From GCA-2737725 sp033763995 (lineage in GTDB: Bacteria > Pseudomonadota > Alphaproteobacteria > Rhodospirillales > Rhodospirillaceae), in contig JANRJL010000061.1 of NCBI GenBank assembly GCA_033763995.1, positions 62,001 to 126,000 on the forward strand: a DNA stretch of 64,000 nucleotides, given 5' to 3'. The position numbers and the translations under genes were made by a program. Below are positions 26,573 to 35,719 of the stretch, piece by piece; the stretch's first letter is position 1; each line of letters begins with the position of its first letter. A model generated the notes under the pieces. That model made no database searches, was not told the DNA's origin, and worked only from the letters and a program-made list of their open reading frames with translations.

Positions 26573-28021
26573 CTAAGAGCGCCAAAAATGGCGGGTGAAC
26601 AGCACGATAACTGTAAACAACTCCAAACGGCCCAGGATCATCGCAAACGAGAGAACCCAAATCGCATTGTCGGGCAGCGACCGAAAGTTCCCGGCGGGGC
26701 CGACGATCTCGCCCAAGCCGGGCCCGACGTTGCCAAGACACGCGGCAACGGCGGTAAAGCTGGTGGTCGGGTCGAGCCCCATGGCGGCCAGGACAAACGT
26801 CATAATACACAAGGCCGCGATGTAGGCGCCGATGAAGGCGACGACGGCGACCGGCACATCAGACGGCACCGGTTGGCCGTTAAAGCGCTGCTGGAACACG
26901 CCATGGGGCGTGACGAGCTGACGCACGTAACTCTTGATCATTTCCCACAGCACCACGAAGCGCAGCATCTTGATGCCGCCGGCGGTGGACCCTGTGCAAC
27001 CGCCAAAGGACAGCAAGACCGCGAAGATCACGACCGGAAACCCGCCCCACAGAACATAATCCTTGGACATGAAACCGGTGGTGCTCATGACCGAAGCGAC
27101 ATTGAAGACGGCGTGCTGAAACCCATCCCAGAACGGCGCGCTCTGTTTCATCATTAACCATACAGCCATCGCAAAAGCGGAAGCCAGAATCACGGTGATG
27201 AACAGGCGAACCTGTTCGTCGCGGAACAGGTTGCTCCAGCTCCCCTTGAGGCCGCGCAAATACAGCGTGAACGGCAAAGAACCCAAAATCATGAAGATCG
27301 TGCCGTTCCATAGAACAATGGCACTAGGCCATTTGGAGATTGACGCATCAGAAGTGGAAAAGCCTCCCGTCGAGATGGTGGCCATGGCATGCAAGATGGC
27401 GTCGAACCCGCTCATGCCGCCGAACCAGTAGCCGAACGCACAGAGGATATTCAGACCGAGATAAGCGCCGCCGGTCGCCATGGAGATTTCCCGCGCGCGC
27501 GGCAGAACCTTGTCCATGCGGTCGGAGGACTCGGTGCGCAGCAACTGCATGCCGCCTACGCGCAAGAACGGCAAGATCGCCAGGGCCATGACGATGATGC
27601 CCAGGCCGCCGATGAATTGCAGCAACGCCCGCCACACCAGAATACCCGGCGGCATCTTGTCGAGACCCACCAGCACGGTGCTGCCCGTGGTCGTGAGCCC
27701 CGAAGCCGCCTCAAAGAAGCTGCCGGCGTAACTCAGGCTCACGCCCGCGAACTTGAACGGCAGCGCGCCGAATACGCTGAGCAAGACCCACGCCGAGGTC
27801 GTCAGCAGAAAAGCCTGCTTGACGTTGAGCGCCATGTCGGTGCGCCGGTTGGCCAGCACCAGCGCCATGCCAAAGAAACCCGTGGCGATGGCCGAGGCCC
27901 AAAACACGAACCAGTCGGCGTGATTGGAGGCCAGATCGACCATGGCCGGAATCAACATCAGCACGGCGAGTGCGGTGAGGAAGAGGCCGTTGATGTGAAG
28001 GATGGGCCTGAAATCAGGCAT
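26573..28021 (-). CDS. trkH: TrkH family potassium uptake protein
   Basis: 482 residues of the TrkH/KtrB superfamily of potassium channels-transporters, with many membrane helices. Selectivity-filter repeats can be seen: GLTTTGSTVL, ATISTGGFSTSD, SVMSTTGFMSKDY and a final GNVGPGLG. A conserved GGCTGSTAGGIK lies before the last pore. The ATG at 28021 and a GTG at 28027 are both possible. TrkA, the usual cytoplasmic partner, is not in this window. The next gene downstream encodes a glutamine amidotransferase (11 bp gap). Confidence 0.93.
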   Translation of the reverse strand: MPDFRPILHINGLFLTALAVLMLIPAMVDLASNHADWFVFWASAIATGFFGMALVLANRRTDMALNVKQAFLLTTSAWVLLSVFGALPFKFAGVSLSYAGSFFEAASGLTTTGSTVLVGLDKMPPGILVWRALLQFIGGLGIIVMALAILPFLRVGGMQLLRTESSDRMDKVLPRAREISMATGGAYLGLNILCAFGYWFGGMSGFDAILHAMATISTGGFSTSDASISKWPSAIVLWNGTIFMILGSLPFTLYLRGLKGSWSNLFRDEQVRLFITVILASAFAMAVWLMMKQSAPFWDGFQHAVFNVASVMSTTGFMSKDYVLWGGFPVVIFAVLLSFGGCTGSTAGGIKMLRFVVLWEMIKSYVRQLVTPHGVFQQRFNGQPVPSDVPVAVVAFIGAYIAALCIMTFVLAAMGLDPTTSFTAVAACLGNVGPGLGEIVGPAGNFRSLPDNAIWVLSFAMILGRLELFTVIVLFTRHFWRS

Positions 28022-28371
28022 CGGCACCGATGATGGGCAATAAGACGCGCGTGAATTGAACTCGCCGGCGGCATTCTATCACGAGATCACGCGGCCAGCA
28101 TAGGCGCGCCAGTGCATCCCTTGGCGTTTCGGACAAATATGGCGTGGCGCTTGCGGGCCCCCGAGGCAGCCGCTATAGGGGCTCGCCGAGTGGAGCGGAT
28201 TTGACATTCGCTACCCTGCGAGCAGCGAAGCCGTGAAGCGAATGTCAAACCCAAAGCTCCGCTAGAAACAAATAGTTGGTAGTGGTCCTTTGATTCTAAC
28301 ATTCGCAAAATCGTCAGTCGAACCAGGATGCGAATGTTAGAATCGGACCACTAGGAACCCACCGACCGCTC
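28022..28371. other. 350-bp gene-free interval with the double-hairpin repeat
   Basis: Divergent upstream region of trkH and the thioesterase gene. It contains the two-hairpin repeat (28189-28352), ending 19 bp before the thioesterase ATG. The remainder shows no other clear signal. Confidence 0.7.
28189..28352. repeat. Double-hairpin intergenic repeat, family 1, copy 1
   Basis: Two adjacent long hairpins. Hairpin A: left arm 28189-28211 (AGTGGAGCGGATTTGACATTCGC), right arm 28238-28263 beginning GCGAATGTCAAA. Hairpin B: left arm 28281-28306 ending GATTCTAACATTCGC, right arm 28330-28352 beginning GCGAATGTTAGAATC. Copy 2 (62917-63079) is in the opposite orientation and carries compensatory changes in hairpin B, so the RNA or DNA structure is conserved. 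Confidence 0.85.
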
Positions 28372-28812
28372 ATGCCCGCTCCCGCCGAAACCCGCGCCAC
28401 CTACAAGCACTTCTTGCGAATCCCGACGCGGTGGAAAGACAACGACGTTTACCGTCACGTCAACAACACCGAGTACTATTCGTATTTCGACACCGTCATC
28501 AACGAATACCTGATTCGCGAAGGCGGCCTGGACTACGAGAACGGCGAAGTGGTGGGCCTCGCCATCGAAACGCGCTGCGAATTCCACAAACCCATCAAGT
28601 TTCCCCAAGCCGTCGACGCGGGCCTGCGCATCGGCAAGCTCGGCAATTCATCGGTGCGTTACGAGGTGGGCATCTTCATCGAGGGTGACGCGGAATGCGC
28701 CGCTCACGGCCATTTCGTGCACGTCTTCGTCAAGCGGCCCGAGAACAAACCCACGCCGATTCCGCCCCGGCTGCGCGGCGCCATGGAAAAATTATTGGTG
28801 AATCCATCATGA
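28372..28812 (+). CDS. Thioesterase, 4-hydroxybenzoyl-CoA thioesterase (hotdog) family
   Basis: 146 residues with the hotdog-fold signature RWKDNDVYRHVNNTEYYSY (residues about 20-39), containing the active-site aspartate (D-x-D/N-x-Y-x-H-V-N-N). These enzymes hydrolyse acyl-CoA or acyl-ACP thioesters. The stop overlaps the start of the isocitrate-lyase-type gene (ATGA), so the two are coupled. The repeat element ends 19 bp before the ATG and may influence expression. Confidence 0.92.
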   Translation: MPAPAETRATYKHFLRIPTRWKDNDVYRHVNNTEYYSYFDTVINEYLIREGGLDYENGEVVGLAIETRCEFHKPIKFPQAVDAGLRIGKLGNSSVRYEVGIFIEGDAECAAHGHFVHVFVKRPENKPTPIPPRLRGAMEKLLVNPS

Positions 28813-29675
28813 CCCAGCATCGCAAGACTTTACGCTCGCTCATGGCCAAACCCGGCATGATCATCGCGCCCGGCGCCGGTACGCCGTTGGATGCACGGCT
28901 GATTGCGCAAGCCGGCTTCGACGTCGCCTACATGAGCGGCTATGGCGCGGCGTGTGTGCGCTACGGCCTGCCCGACATCGGCCTTCTCGGCAACGGCGAG
29001 TTGGAAGACACCGTGCGTGCCATGCGCATGGTGGCCGATATTCCGCTGATCGTGGATTGCGACACCGGCTACGGCGATATCGCCAACGTCAAGCGCGTCG
29101 TTCAGGGCATGGAATCCTTGGGCGTCGCCGGCATTCAGCTTGAGGACCAGATTTGGCCCAAGAAGTGCGGACACATGGAAGGCAAGTTCGTCGAGCCGCG
29201 CGACGTGGCGGTGCGCAAGATCAAGGCCGCGGTCGCCTCGCGCACCGATTCTGATTTGCTGATCATCGCGCGCACCGACGCGCGCGGCCCCCACGGCATG
29301 GACGAGGCCATGTGGCGTGCGCGCGCCTTCATGGACGCCGGCGCCGACATGATTTTCTTCGACGGGCCCAAGTCCCTCGATGAACTCAAGCAAATTTGCG
29401 ACGCCAAGATAGGGCCGCAGATGGCCAATATGTCGGAAACCGGCCTGACGCCGATTTTGTCGGCCAAGGAGCTGGAAGCCATCGGCTTCAAGCTGACGAT
29501 CTGGCCCTCCACAACCTCGCGCATCGCCGTGCGCCAGGTCTCGGAGTTCCTGAAGCACCTGAAAACCACTGGCGATTCCCGCCCGTGGCTCGACCGCATG
29601 GCGTCGCTGGCCGAGACCAACACCAAGCTGGGCCTCGACGACGTCAAAGCCTTCGAAAAAGTGGTCGGCGGCTGA
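28809..29675 (+). CDS. Isocitrate lyase/PEP mutase superfamily lyase
   Basis: 288 residues of the ICL/PEPM TIM-barrel superfamily. The lyase signature PKKCGH (KKCGH at residues 118-122, C120 catalytic) is intact, which favours a C-C lyase (methylisocitrate, dimethylmalate or oxaloacetate type) over a phosphonomutase. Metal-binding stretch VDCDTGYGD and ARTDARG are also present. The ATG overlaps the thioesterase stop. No methylcitrate-cycle genes flank it, so the exact substrate remains open. Confidence 0.92.
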   Translation: MTQHRKTLRSLMAKPGMIIAPGAGTPLDARLIAQAGFDVAYMSGYGAACVRYGLPDIGLLGNGELEDTVRAMRMVADIPLIVDCDTGYGDIANVKRVVQGMESLGVAGIQLEDQIWPKKCGHMEGKFVEPRDVAVRKIKAAVASRTDSDLLIIARTDARGPHGMDEAMWRARAFMDAGADMIFFDGPKSLDELKQICDAKIGPQMANMSETGLTPILSAKELEAIGFKLTIWPSTTSRIAVRQVSEFLKHLKTTGDSRPWLDRMASLAETNTKLGLDDVKAFEKVVGG

Positions 29676-29788
29676 CTTTGATCAGGGCAAGCAGCCTTTC
29701 ATCGCTCAACGCTTGAACAGCGGGCGGTTTTTCTTCCCGTCGCCGTACGGCATCGGGCAAGATGCGGCGGACCACGGGAGAGTCGGCC

Positions 29789-30979
29789 ATGGGCGACGAT
29801 CACGGCCAGAAGCATAAAGCCGATACGGCGGAGTTTACCCGCCGAGCCGCGGCACTTGTGCCCAAACTGGCCCAGCGGCGGCGCGAAACCCTCGACCTGC
29901 GCCGCCTGCCCGAGACCACCGTGGCCGATATCCTCGACGCCGGTTTTTTCAAGATCATGCAGCCGGCGCGCTTGGGCGGCTTTGAGTTGCCGTACGGCTC
30001 GCAGGTGCCGATCTCGGCCGCCTTGGCCCCCGGCTGCGGAGCCACCAGTTGGATCGTGTCTGTGGTGGCGACCCATCACTGGATGCTGGCCAAATTCGAC
30101 GCCAAGGCCCAGGACGACGTCTGGGCGAAGAACCCCAACGCCTATGCCTGCTCGGCTTTCGGCTTTGCCGAGGCCAACGTGGCCAAGGTGGACGGCGGGT
30201 ACAAAGTCTCCGGCCGCTGGACCTACTCCAGCGGGTCCAATCACGCCGATTGGGCGATGATCGTGCTGGCGGTGCCGCGCGACGGGCAGTCGCCGGAACG
30301 GCGCTTCGCCATGGTGCCGCGATCGGAGTTCCAAGCGCTGGACAATTGGCGCTCGGTGGGCTTGCGCGGATCGGGCAGCAACGACATCGTCGTGCGCGAG
30401 ACCTTCGTGCCGGATTATCGTACCATTGGATTTGATGAAATCGACCTGGTCGACAGCCCCGGCACCAAGGTCAACCGCGCGCCGAGCTACCGGCTGCAGA
30501 CCTTCGGCGTGTTCAATCTGACCGGCGTCGGGCCGGCCATCGGCCTGGCCAAGGCCGCGCTCGATGCCTTCACCGACGGGATCAAGCAACGCCGCGGCAC
30601 CTTCGGCGCCAAGCTCGCCGAGCTGCAGAACATCCAGATTCGCGTGTCGGAGTCCTCGGCCGAGATCGACGCCGCCCGGCATATCGCCGAGTACCATATC
30701 GGGCACTTCCAACAGGAAGCCATGACCGGCAAGGGCGCGGACAAGACGCATATTTTGAAACATCAACGCGACTGCGCCTATATTGGGCGCCTGTGCACGC
30801 GCGCGGCCGAGCGCCTGGCCGAGGCCCAAGGCGCCGGCGGCTTGTCGGAAGACAATCCGTTGCAGCAGGCCCTGGCGGACATCAAGGGCGTGTGCGCGCA
30901 CATCACCATGGGATGGGACGCCAATAGCGTGCCCTACGGCAAGAGCCTGCTCGGCATCGAGCATCAAGGCATGATCTAG
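29789..30979 (+). CDS. Acyl-CoA dehydrogenase-fold flavin-dependent oxidoreductase (HsaA-like), paralog 1
   Basis: 396 residues with the acyl-CoA-dehydrogenase fold of two-component flavin monooxygenases (HsaA/HpaB group): LRRLPETTVADILDAGFFKI, ARLGGFELPYGSQ, then YKVSGRWTYSSGSNHADWA and LRGSGSNDIVVRETFVP. The C-terminal helical domain has the conserved GWDANSVPYGKSLLGI. The ATG at 29789 has GGGAGAG upstream. A close paralog starts 10 bp downstream. No flavin reductase is encoded nearby. Substrate unknown. Confidence 0.88.
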   Translation: MGDDHGQKHKADTAEFTRRAAALVPKLAQRRRETLDLRRLPETTVADILDAGFFKIMQPARLGGFELPYGSQVPISAALAPGCGATSWIVSVVATHHWMLAKFDAKAQDDVWAKNPNAYACSAFGFAEANVAKVDGGYKVSGRWTYSSGSNHADWAMIVLAVPRDGQSPERRFAMVPRSEFQALDNWRSVGLRGSGSNDIVVRETFVPDYRTIGFDEIDLVDSPGTKVNRAPSYRLQTFGVFNLTGVGPAIGLAKAALDAFTDGIKQRRGTFGAKLAELQNIQIRVSESSAEIDAARHIAEYHIGHFQQEAMTGKGADKTHILKHQRDCAYIGRLCTRAAERLAEAQGAGGLSEDNPLQQALADIKGVCAHITMGWDANSVPYGKSLLGIEHQGMI

Positions 30980-30988
30980 GAGTGATGA

Positions 30989-32230
30989 ATGTCGGTGTCA
31001 GCGTTGCAAAAAGACCAGAACGTCACGACTCAAGATTTAGTGGCCCGTGTCGCGGCGCTGGCACCCAAGCTCGTTGAGCGCCGCGCCAAAGGCATCGCAC
31101 TGCGGCGTCTGCCGGACGAAACCGTGGCCGACTTGGTCGCGACCGGCGCGCTGCGCGCCTGTTTGCCCAAACGGTGGGGCGGATATGAACTTCCCTTCGG
31201 CACCCACACCGACATCGCCATGGAACTGGCGAGGCATTGCGGATCGTCGGGATGGGTCGCGGGCATCATCGGCAGTCACAATTGGTGGCTGGGCAAGTTC
31301 AATCCGGCGACGCAAGAGGAAGTGCTGTCGGGCCGTCCCGACGCCTTGGTGGGCGCAGCCTTCGCCTCCAAACCCGGCTCCAAGGCCGTCGCGAAGGACG
31401 GCGGCTACGTTGTCTCGGGCGAATGGATGTGGGCCAGCGGCGTGGATCATTGCGATTGGTGCGCGCTGATGACACCCTCGCCGCAACCGAGCGGGCCGCC
31501 CGATCTGCTGATGATCATGTGGAAACGGGGCGAGTATAGAATCAAGGACGTGTGGAACGTGCCCGGCATGAAGGCGACGGGCAGCAACAACGCGGTCATC
31601 GACGAAGCCTTCGTGCCGGCGAGCCGCGTCAGCCGCATCGCCGATCTGAACTCCAAGGTCTCGACCGGACAAAAACTCAACGACAGTTGGGTCTATCGCC
31701 TGCCGATGCTGGATGTGTTTGCTTACTCGGTGGCGGGACCCACGCTGGGCTGCGCCAAGGGTGCCTTGGCGAGTTTCTTGGCCGCCATGACCAGCCGGAC
31801 GGCCCTGGACGGCGCCAAGGTCGCCGATTTTCAATCGTTGCAATTGCGCGCCGCCGAATCCTCGGCCGAGTTGGATGCCGCCCAAGCGCTGTATGATGCC
31901 GACATGTCCTTCCTGCGCGCCGTGGCCCAGGCCAACCAGGACATCGCGCCGCACGACATCCTGCGCATCAAACGCAACTGCAGTTACATCGCCAACCTCT
32001 CCAAGCGCGCGGCCTTGCGCTTGGTGGAGGCCATGGGGGCAGGCGGCGTCGACGACGCCAATCCGGTGCAGACGGCCTTTGCCGACACCATGGCCGGCGC
32101 GGCCCACCGCGCATTGAGTTGGGACATCAACGCTTCGGCCTACGGCAAGTCGCTGCTGGGCACGCAAACTTCGCCCGACGACGAGGTGTTAAAGCGCCAA
32201 GCCGCCGCTGCCGCGGCGCTGAAAAAGTAG
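30989..32230 (+). CDS. Acyl-CoA dehydrogenase-fold flavin-dependent oxidoreductase (HsaA-like), paralog 2
   Basis: 413 residues paralogous to the preceding gene: ALRRLPDETVADLVATGALRA, KRWGGYELPFGTHTD, YVVSGEWMWASGVDHCDWCA, and MKATGSNNAVIDEAFVP. The C-terminus again has SWDINASAYGKSLLGTQ and a short Ala/Lys-rich end. It starts 10 bp after paralog 1, so both are one operon. They may act as a heteromeric pair or on different substrates; no reductase partner is adjacent. Confidence 0.88.
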   Translation: MSVSALQKDQNVTTQDLVARVAALAPKLVERRAKGIALRRLPDETVADLVATGALRACLPKRWGGYELPFGTHTDIAMELARHCGSSGWVAGIIGSHNWWLGKFNPATQEEVLSGRPDALVGAAFASKPGSKAVAKDGGYVVSGEWMWASGVDHCDWCALMTPSPQPSGPPDLLMIMWKRGEYRIKDVWNVPGMKATGSNNAVIDEAFVPASRVSRIADLNSKVSTGQKLNDSWVYRLPMLDVFAYSVAGPTLGCAKGALASFLAAMTSRTALDGAKVADFQSLQLRAAESSAELDAAQALYDADMSFLRAVAQANQDIAPHDILRIKRNCSYIANLSKRAALRLVEAMGAGGVDDANPVQTAFADTMAGAAHRALSWDINASAYGKSLLGTQTSPDDEVLKRQAAAAAALKK

Positions 32231-32321
32231 GCGCCAGCCGCAAGATCTCCTGCAGGATCGGTGGCTTGAAAGTGGCCGTTGAGTCTGGCGAACGCGAGGG
32301 CACGGCTATGCTAGTGCGTCG

Positions 32322-32906
32322 CTAACTGCCGGCACTGTCCAAGACCTGGGCCTGGGCCAGTAGTGTTTCGAGATTGGCATCGACGATGCCGAGCTCTTCC
32401 ATATGCGCGACAATATTGGCGAGGTAGTCGAGGCTGCGACCCTCGCTGCCCACACCTTGCGCCACATGCTCGGCTTTTTTCGCGACGGACCAGCCCCCGG
32501 CGAACTGCGCGTGGCCGTCATCGGCGACGTAAACCCGCGCGAGGGCCGCGCGCCCGCTGTCGAGTTCAATCGGCAAGTGACGGGGAATGTAAATGTACGA
32601 AATAAGCTCGCGTTCATCGAGGTAAGCGACGACCCTACCGACATCATCGGGCGCGATACGAAAGGCGCGACCCTTGCATTCGCCGCCCGGACATAGACCG
32701 CACACCAGGCCGGGCTTGTCGCGCGTGCCGCGATAGTGGATCGAGGTGAGGCACAGGTCGCGATGAAATCCGTTGAGGGTGGCGCCGCGCGTTTCCACGA
32801 AGGGAAAACCCGGCCGCCACATCAGCGAGCCGTAGCCGAAAATCCAGAAGTCATCTGCCGGAATGGCGGGATCGGTGGCGGGCGCGGGCGCAAAAGAGAG
32901 AGTCAT
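32322..32906 (-). CDS. Gamma-glutamylcyclotransferase (ChaC-like)
   Basis: About 194 residues of the ChaC/GGCT-like cyclotransferase fold: the substrate loop WIFGYGSLMWRPGFPF, then GFHRDLCLTSIHYRGT, DKPGLVCGLCPGG and a C-terminal YLANIVAHMEELGI. ChaC enzymes release 5-oxoproline from glutathione. Several in-frame Met codons lie between 32906 and 32933; the one before TLSFAPAP is chosen, with low certainty on the exact start. Divergent from the DUF2125 gene. Confidence 0.87.
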   Translation of the reverse strand: MTLSFAPAPATDPAIPADDFWIFGYGSLMWRPGFPFVETRGATLNGFHRDLCLTSIHYRGTRDKPGLVCGLCPGGECKGRAFRIAPDDVGRVVAYLDERELISYIYIPRHLPIELDSGRAALARVYVADDGHAQFAGGWSVAKKAEHVAQGVGSEGRSLDYLANIVAHMEELGIVDANLETLLAQAQVLDSAGS

Positions 32907-32980
32907 AGACCCCATTCTCATGGCGGCTATCACGCCGTCAATCCTGCAGACAAACGGCTATTCATGATAGTGTCGCGCCC

Positions 32981-34078
32981 ATGAATTTGTGGTCGTCCTT
33001 TGTCATGCTCCTCCGCCGCCGCGCGGTTGCGTGGCCGCTTTTCGCCGTGGCCGGGGCTTGCATCGTCTATTGCGCGGCCTGGATCGCGGCGGCCTTCATT
33101 GTCCAGGATCAAGCAGCGCGTTGGGTCGAACGGCAGCGAGCCGATGGCCTACTCATCGCCCATGGCGACCCGCTGCTGGGCGGTTTTCCGGGGCTGGTGA
33201 TCGCCATATACCCCGGATGGGAGATGTCGGCCCCGATCACGCACGGCGGCTGGACCTGGCGCACAGCGGCGGTGCGCCTCAAGGCAAGACCATGGTCGCC
33301 GCTGACATTCACCGTCGACCTGGCGGGCCGCCATACCCTGGCGGGGGCATGGACGCCACCGGGCGTGGCCGCATGGATCATGGCGGCGCAGGCCGACATC
33401 AAGCCCGTGCTGACAACCGAGGCTCGGGTGGCGGAAATTTCGCTTGCCCTGAAGGACCTCACCATTGCCGAGCGTGCCGACGCCGCGCCTGTTTTCAGCC
33501 TTGCGCGGGGCAATTTTCGCGTCGCGAAGTCCCCGCCTGAGCCTGAGCAAGAAAACCCGATATGGCGACTGGAATTGGACGCCGCGCGCGTGGGACTCGC
33601 CAATGGCGCCAAGTTGGGGCCCTTCGCCTCGCGGCTTGAGGCCGCACGCCTCGTCGCCGATCTCGTCGGCCCCGTGACGGCAGGCCCCCTGCCGACGGCG
33701 GTCGAGGCCTGGCGTCGGGCCGGCGGAACCATCGAGGTCCGCGATTTCTTTTTGGAATGGGCCCCGTTGTCCGTTTCAGCCAGCGGCACGTTGTCGGTCG
33801 ATGAACGTCTGCAGCCCATTGGCGCCGTCACGGCGAAGTTTCGCGGCTTTTTCGAGACCGTCGATGCCCTGACCACGCAAGGCCTGGTGCGTTCGACCCA
33901 GGCCAGCATGGCCAAGGTCATGCTGGGCCTGCTCGCGCGCACGCCAGAGGGCGGCGGCGCGCCGGAACTTAATCTGGCCGTGACGTTGCAGGATCGGAAA
34001 CTCTACACCGGACCCGTCGCCTTGATGGACATGCCGGAAATCGAGTGGCCGGCGCAGCTCATGGTGCCAGAACCTTAG
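32981..34078 (+). CDS. DUF2125 domain-containing envelope protein
   Basis: 365 residues with one N-terminal membrane anchor (about 17-40, AVAWPLFAVAGACIVYCAAW) and a long periplasmic region of DUF2125 type: HGDPLLGGFPGLVIAIYPG, then WRTAAVRLKARPWSPLTF. DUF2125 is typical of Alphaproteobacteria and has no established function. The stop overlaps the convergent glutathione transferase stop by 4 bp. Confidence 0.86.
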   Translation: MNLWSSFVMLLRRRAVAWPLFAVAGACIVYCAAWIAAAFIVQDQAARWVERQRADGLLIAHGDPLLGGFPGLVIAIYPGWEMSAPITHGGWTWRTAAVRLKARPWSPLTFTVDLAGRHTLAGAWTPPGVAAWIMAAQADIKPVLTTEARVAEISLALKDLTIAERADAAPVFSLARGNFRVAKSPPEPEQENPIWRLELDAARVGLANGAKLGPFASRLEAARLVADLVGPVTAGPLPTAVEAWRRAGGTIEVRDFFLEWAPLSVSASGTLSVDERLQPIGAVTAKFRGFFETVDALTTQGLVRSTQASMAKVMLGLLARTPEGGGAPELNLAVTLQDRKLYTGPVALMDMPEIEWPAQLMVPEP

Positions 34079-34737
34079 TTCACCATCTCGTATTTTTCTT
34101 CCACCCAGGGCTCCTTGGCGGCATCGGCGTACCACTGCTGCATCGCCGGCAGCGCGAGGATCGCGTCACTGTAGGCTTTGGCGGTGGGATTGAGTTCCAC
34201 GCCGTAGGTCTTAAACCGCGTCACCACCGGCGCGTACATGGCATCGGCGTTGGAGAAGGCGCCGAACAGGAACGGCCCGCCCGCGCCGAATTTCTGGCGG
34301 CAGTCCGTCCAGATTTGCTGAATGCGCGCGATGTCGGCCTCGACCCCCAGCGCGCGTCCTTTGCCGGGATAGGACTTGCGCACGTTCATGGGCATGTTCT
34401 GACGCAGGGTCTGGAAACCGGCATGCATTTCCGACGAGACGGCGCGGGCCACGGCGCGGGCGTGCGGATCGGTCGGCCACCACGGCTTGTCATAGAATGA
34501 CTCCGCCAGATACTCGAGGATCGCCAGCGATTCCCACACCGTGATGGACCCATGAACCAACACGGGCACTTTGCCGGCGGCCGAATATTTTTTGATGCTC
34601 TCCGAGGACGCGGCCTGGTTGAGCGGGATGACAGTCTCACGAAAAGCAATTCCGTTGGCGCGCAGCGCCAGCCAGGGCCGCATCGACCACGACGAGTAGG
34701 CCTTGTTGCCGATGACTAAATGAAGTTCAGTGGACAT
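34075..34737 (-). CDS. Glutathione S-transferase family protein
   Basis: 220 residues. The N-terminal thioredoxin-like domain begins LHLVIGNKAYSSWSMRPWLA, with Ser residues at the glutathione thiolate position, followed by KVPVLVHGSITVWESLAILE (the cis-Pro and the SNAIL/TRAIL-type ES motif). The C-terminal helical domain is complete. This form is common in Proteobacteria; substrate unknown. Its stop overlaps the DUF2125 stop on the other strand. Confidence 0.92.
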   Translation of the reverse strand: MSTELHLVIGNKAYSSWSMRPWLALRANGIAFRETVIPLNQAASSESIKKYSAAGKVPVLVHGSITVWESLAILEYLAESFYDKPWWPTDPHARAVARAVSSEMHAGFQTLRQNMPMNVRKSYPGKGRALGVEADIARIQQIWTDCRQKFGAGGPFLFGAFSNADAMYAPVVTRFKTYGVELNPTAKAYSDAILALPAMQQWYADAAKEPWVEEKYEMVN

Positions 34738-34828
34738 GAAGACCTCTTTGTTAAACGAGCCGCCGGGTTATGACGGCGCACCGGCATGGCGCAAATGACA
34801 AACAGCGGTCATTTTCAGCCAAGTTCCA

Positions 34829-35719
34829 TTATGCCTGTTTAGCGTCGATGATGCCCCGACGGATGGCGCGGGTGCGCGCGAACAGCTTTTCGAGGGCGTC
34901 GCCATCGCCGCGACGGATGGCGCGCTGCATGGCGGTCAGGTCCTCGGAGAAGCGCTGCAGGATTTCCAGCGTCGCGTCCTTGTTGTTCAAGAAAATATCG
35001 CGCCACATGACGGGATCCGAGGCAGCGATGCGCGTGAAATCACGGAACCCCGAGGCCGAGTATTGAATGACTTCTTGCTTCAGATCGTCCGCCAGGTCGT
35101 CGGCCGTGCCGACAATGGTGAAGGCGATTAAGTGCGGCAGATGAGACGTGATGGCCAGCACCTTGTCGTGATGATCGGGCTGCATGGTCTCGAGCTTCGA
35201 GCCCGCCCGGCGCCAGAATTCCGTGACCTTGGCCACGGCGCTGGGGGCTGTTCCCGGCAGCGGCGTGAGGATGCACCAGCGGTTTTGAAACAGCTCGGCG
35301 AACCCCGCCTCGGGCCCGGAGTGCTCGGTGCCCGCCAAGGGATGCGCAGGAACGAAATGCACGCCCGAAGGCAAATGCGGCGCCACAGCCGCGATCACCG
35401 CCTGCTTCACCGACCCCACGTCGGTAACGATGGCCCCCGGCTTCAGGTGCGAAGCGATGGCCTTGGCGATGGCTTCGTTGGTGCTGATGGGCGTGGCGAT
35501 GACGACCAGGTCGGCATTTTTCGCGGCCTTTGCGTAATCCGAAGTTGCTTCGTCGGCAATGCCGAGCTTGAGGCACGCATCCAGCGTTTCCCGGCGGCGC
35601 GCACAAGCGACGATTCGGCCGGCCAGTTTGTCGCGCTTCATCACGCGCGCCATGGACGAGCCGATGAGCCCGATGCCGATGAAAGCCACGCGCTCGAACA
35701 GTGGCTTGGCCTCAGCCAT
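34829..35719 (-). CDS. tyrA: Prephenate/arogenate dehydrogenase
   Basis: 296 residues with an N-terminal NAD(P)-binding fold (GIGLIGSS, residues 15-22) and the family motifs VIATPISTNEAIAK, TDVGSVK, FVPAHPLAGTEHSGP and a helical C-terminal domain. It oxidatively decarboxylates prephenate or arogenate in tyrosine synthesis. The start overlaps the end of hisC by 8 bp, so hisC and tyrA form an operon. Cofactor and substrate choice (prephenate or arogenate) cannot be read by eye. Confidence 0.94.
   Translation of the reverse strand: MAEAKPLFERVAFIGIGLIGSSMARVMKRDKLAGRIVACARRRETLDACLKLGIADEATSDYAKAAKNADLVVIATPISTNEAIAKAIASHLKPGAIVTDVGSVKQAVIAAVAPHLPSGVHFVPAHPLAGTEHSGPEAGFAELFQNRWCILTPLPGTAPSAVAKVTEFWRRAGSKLETMQPDHHDKVLAITSHLPHLIAFTIVGTADDLADDLKQEVIQYSASGFRDFTRIAASDPVMWRDIFLNNKDATLEILQRFSEDLTAMQRAIRRGDGDALEKLFARTRAIRRGIIDAKQA

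Noticed and set aside
28087..28308. Small protein read through the double-hairpin repeat (also 62918-63115)
   Set aside because: The two translations share QLFVSSGAL-type text only because they cross the same repeat; no start signals and no protein logic.
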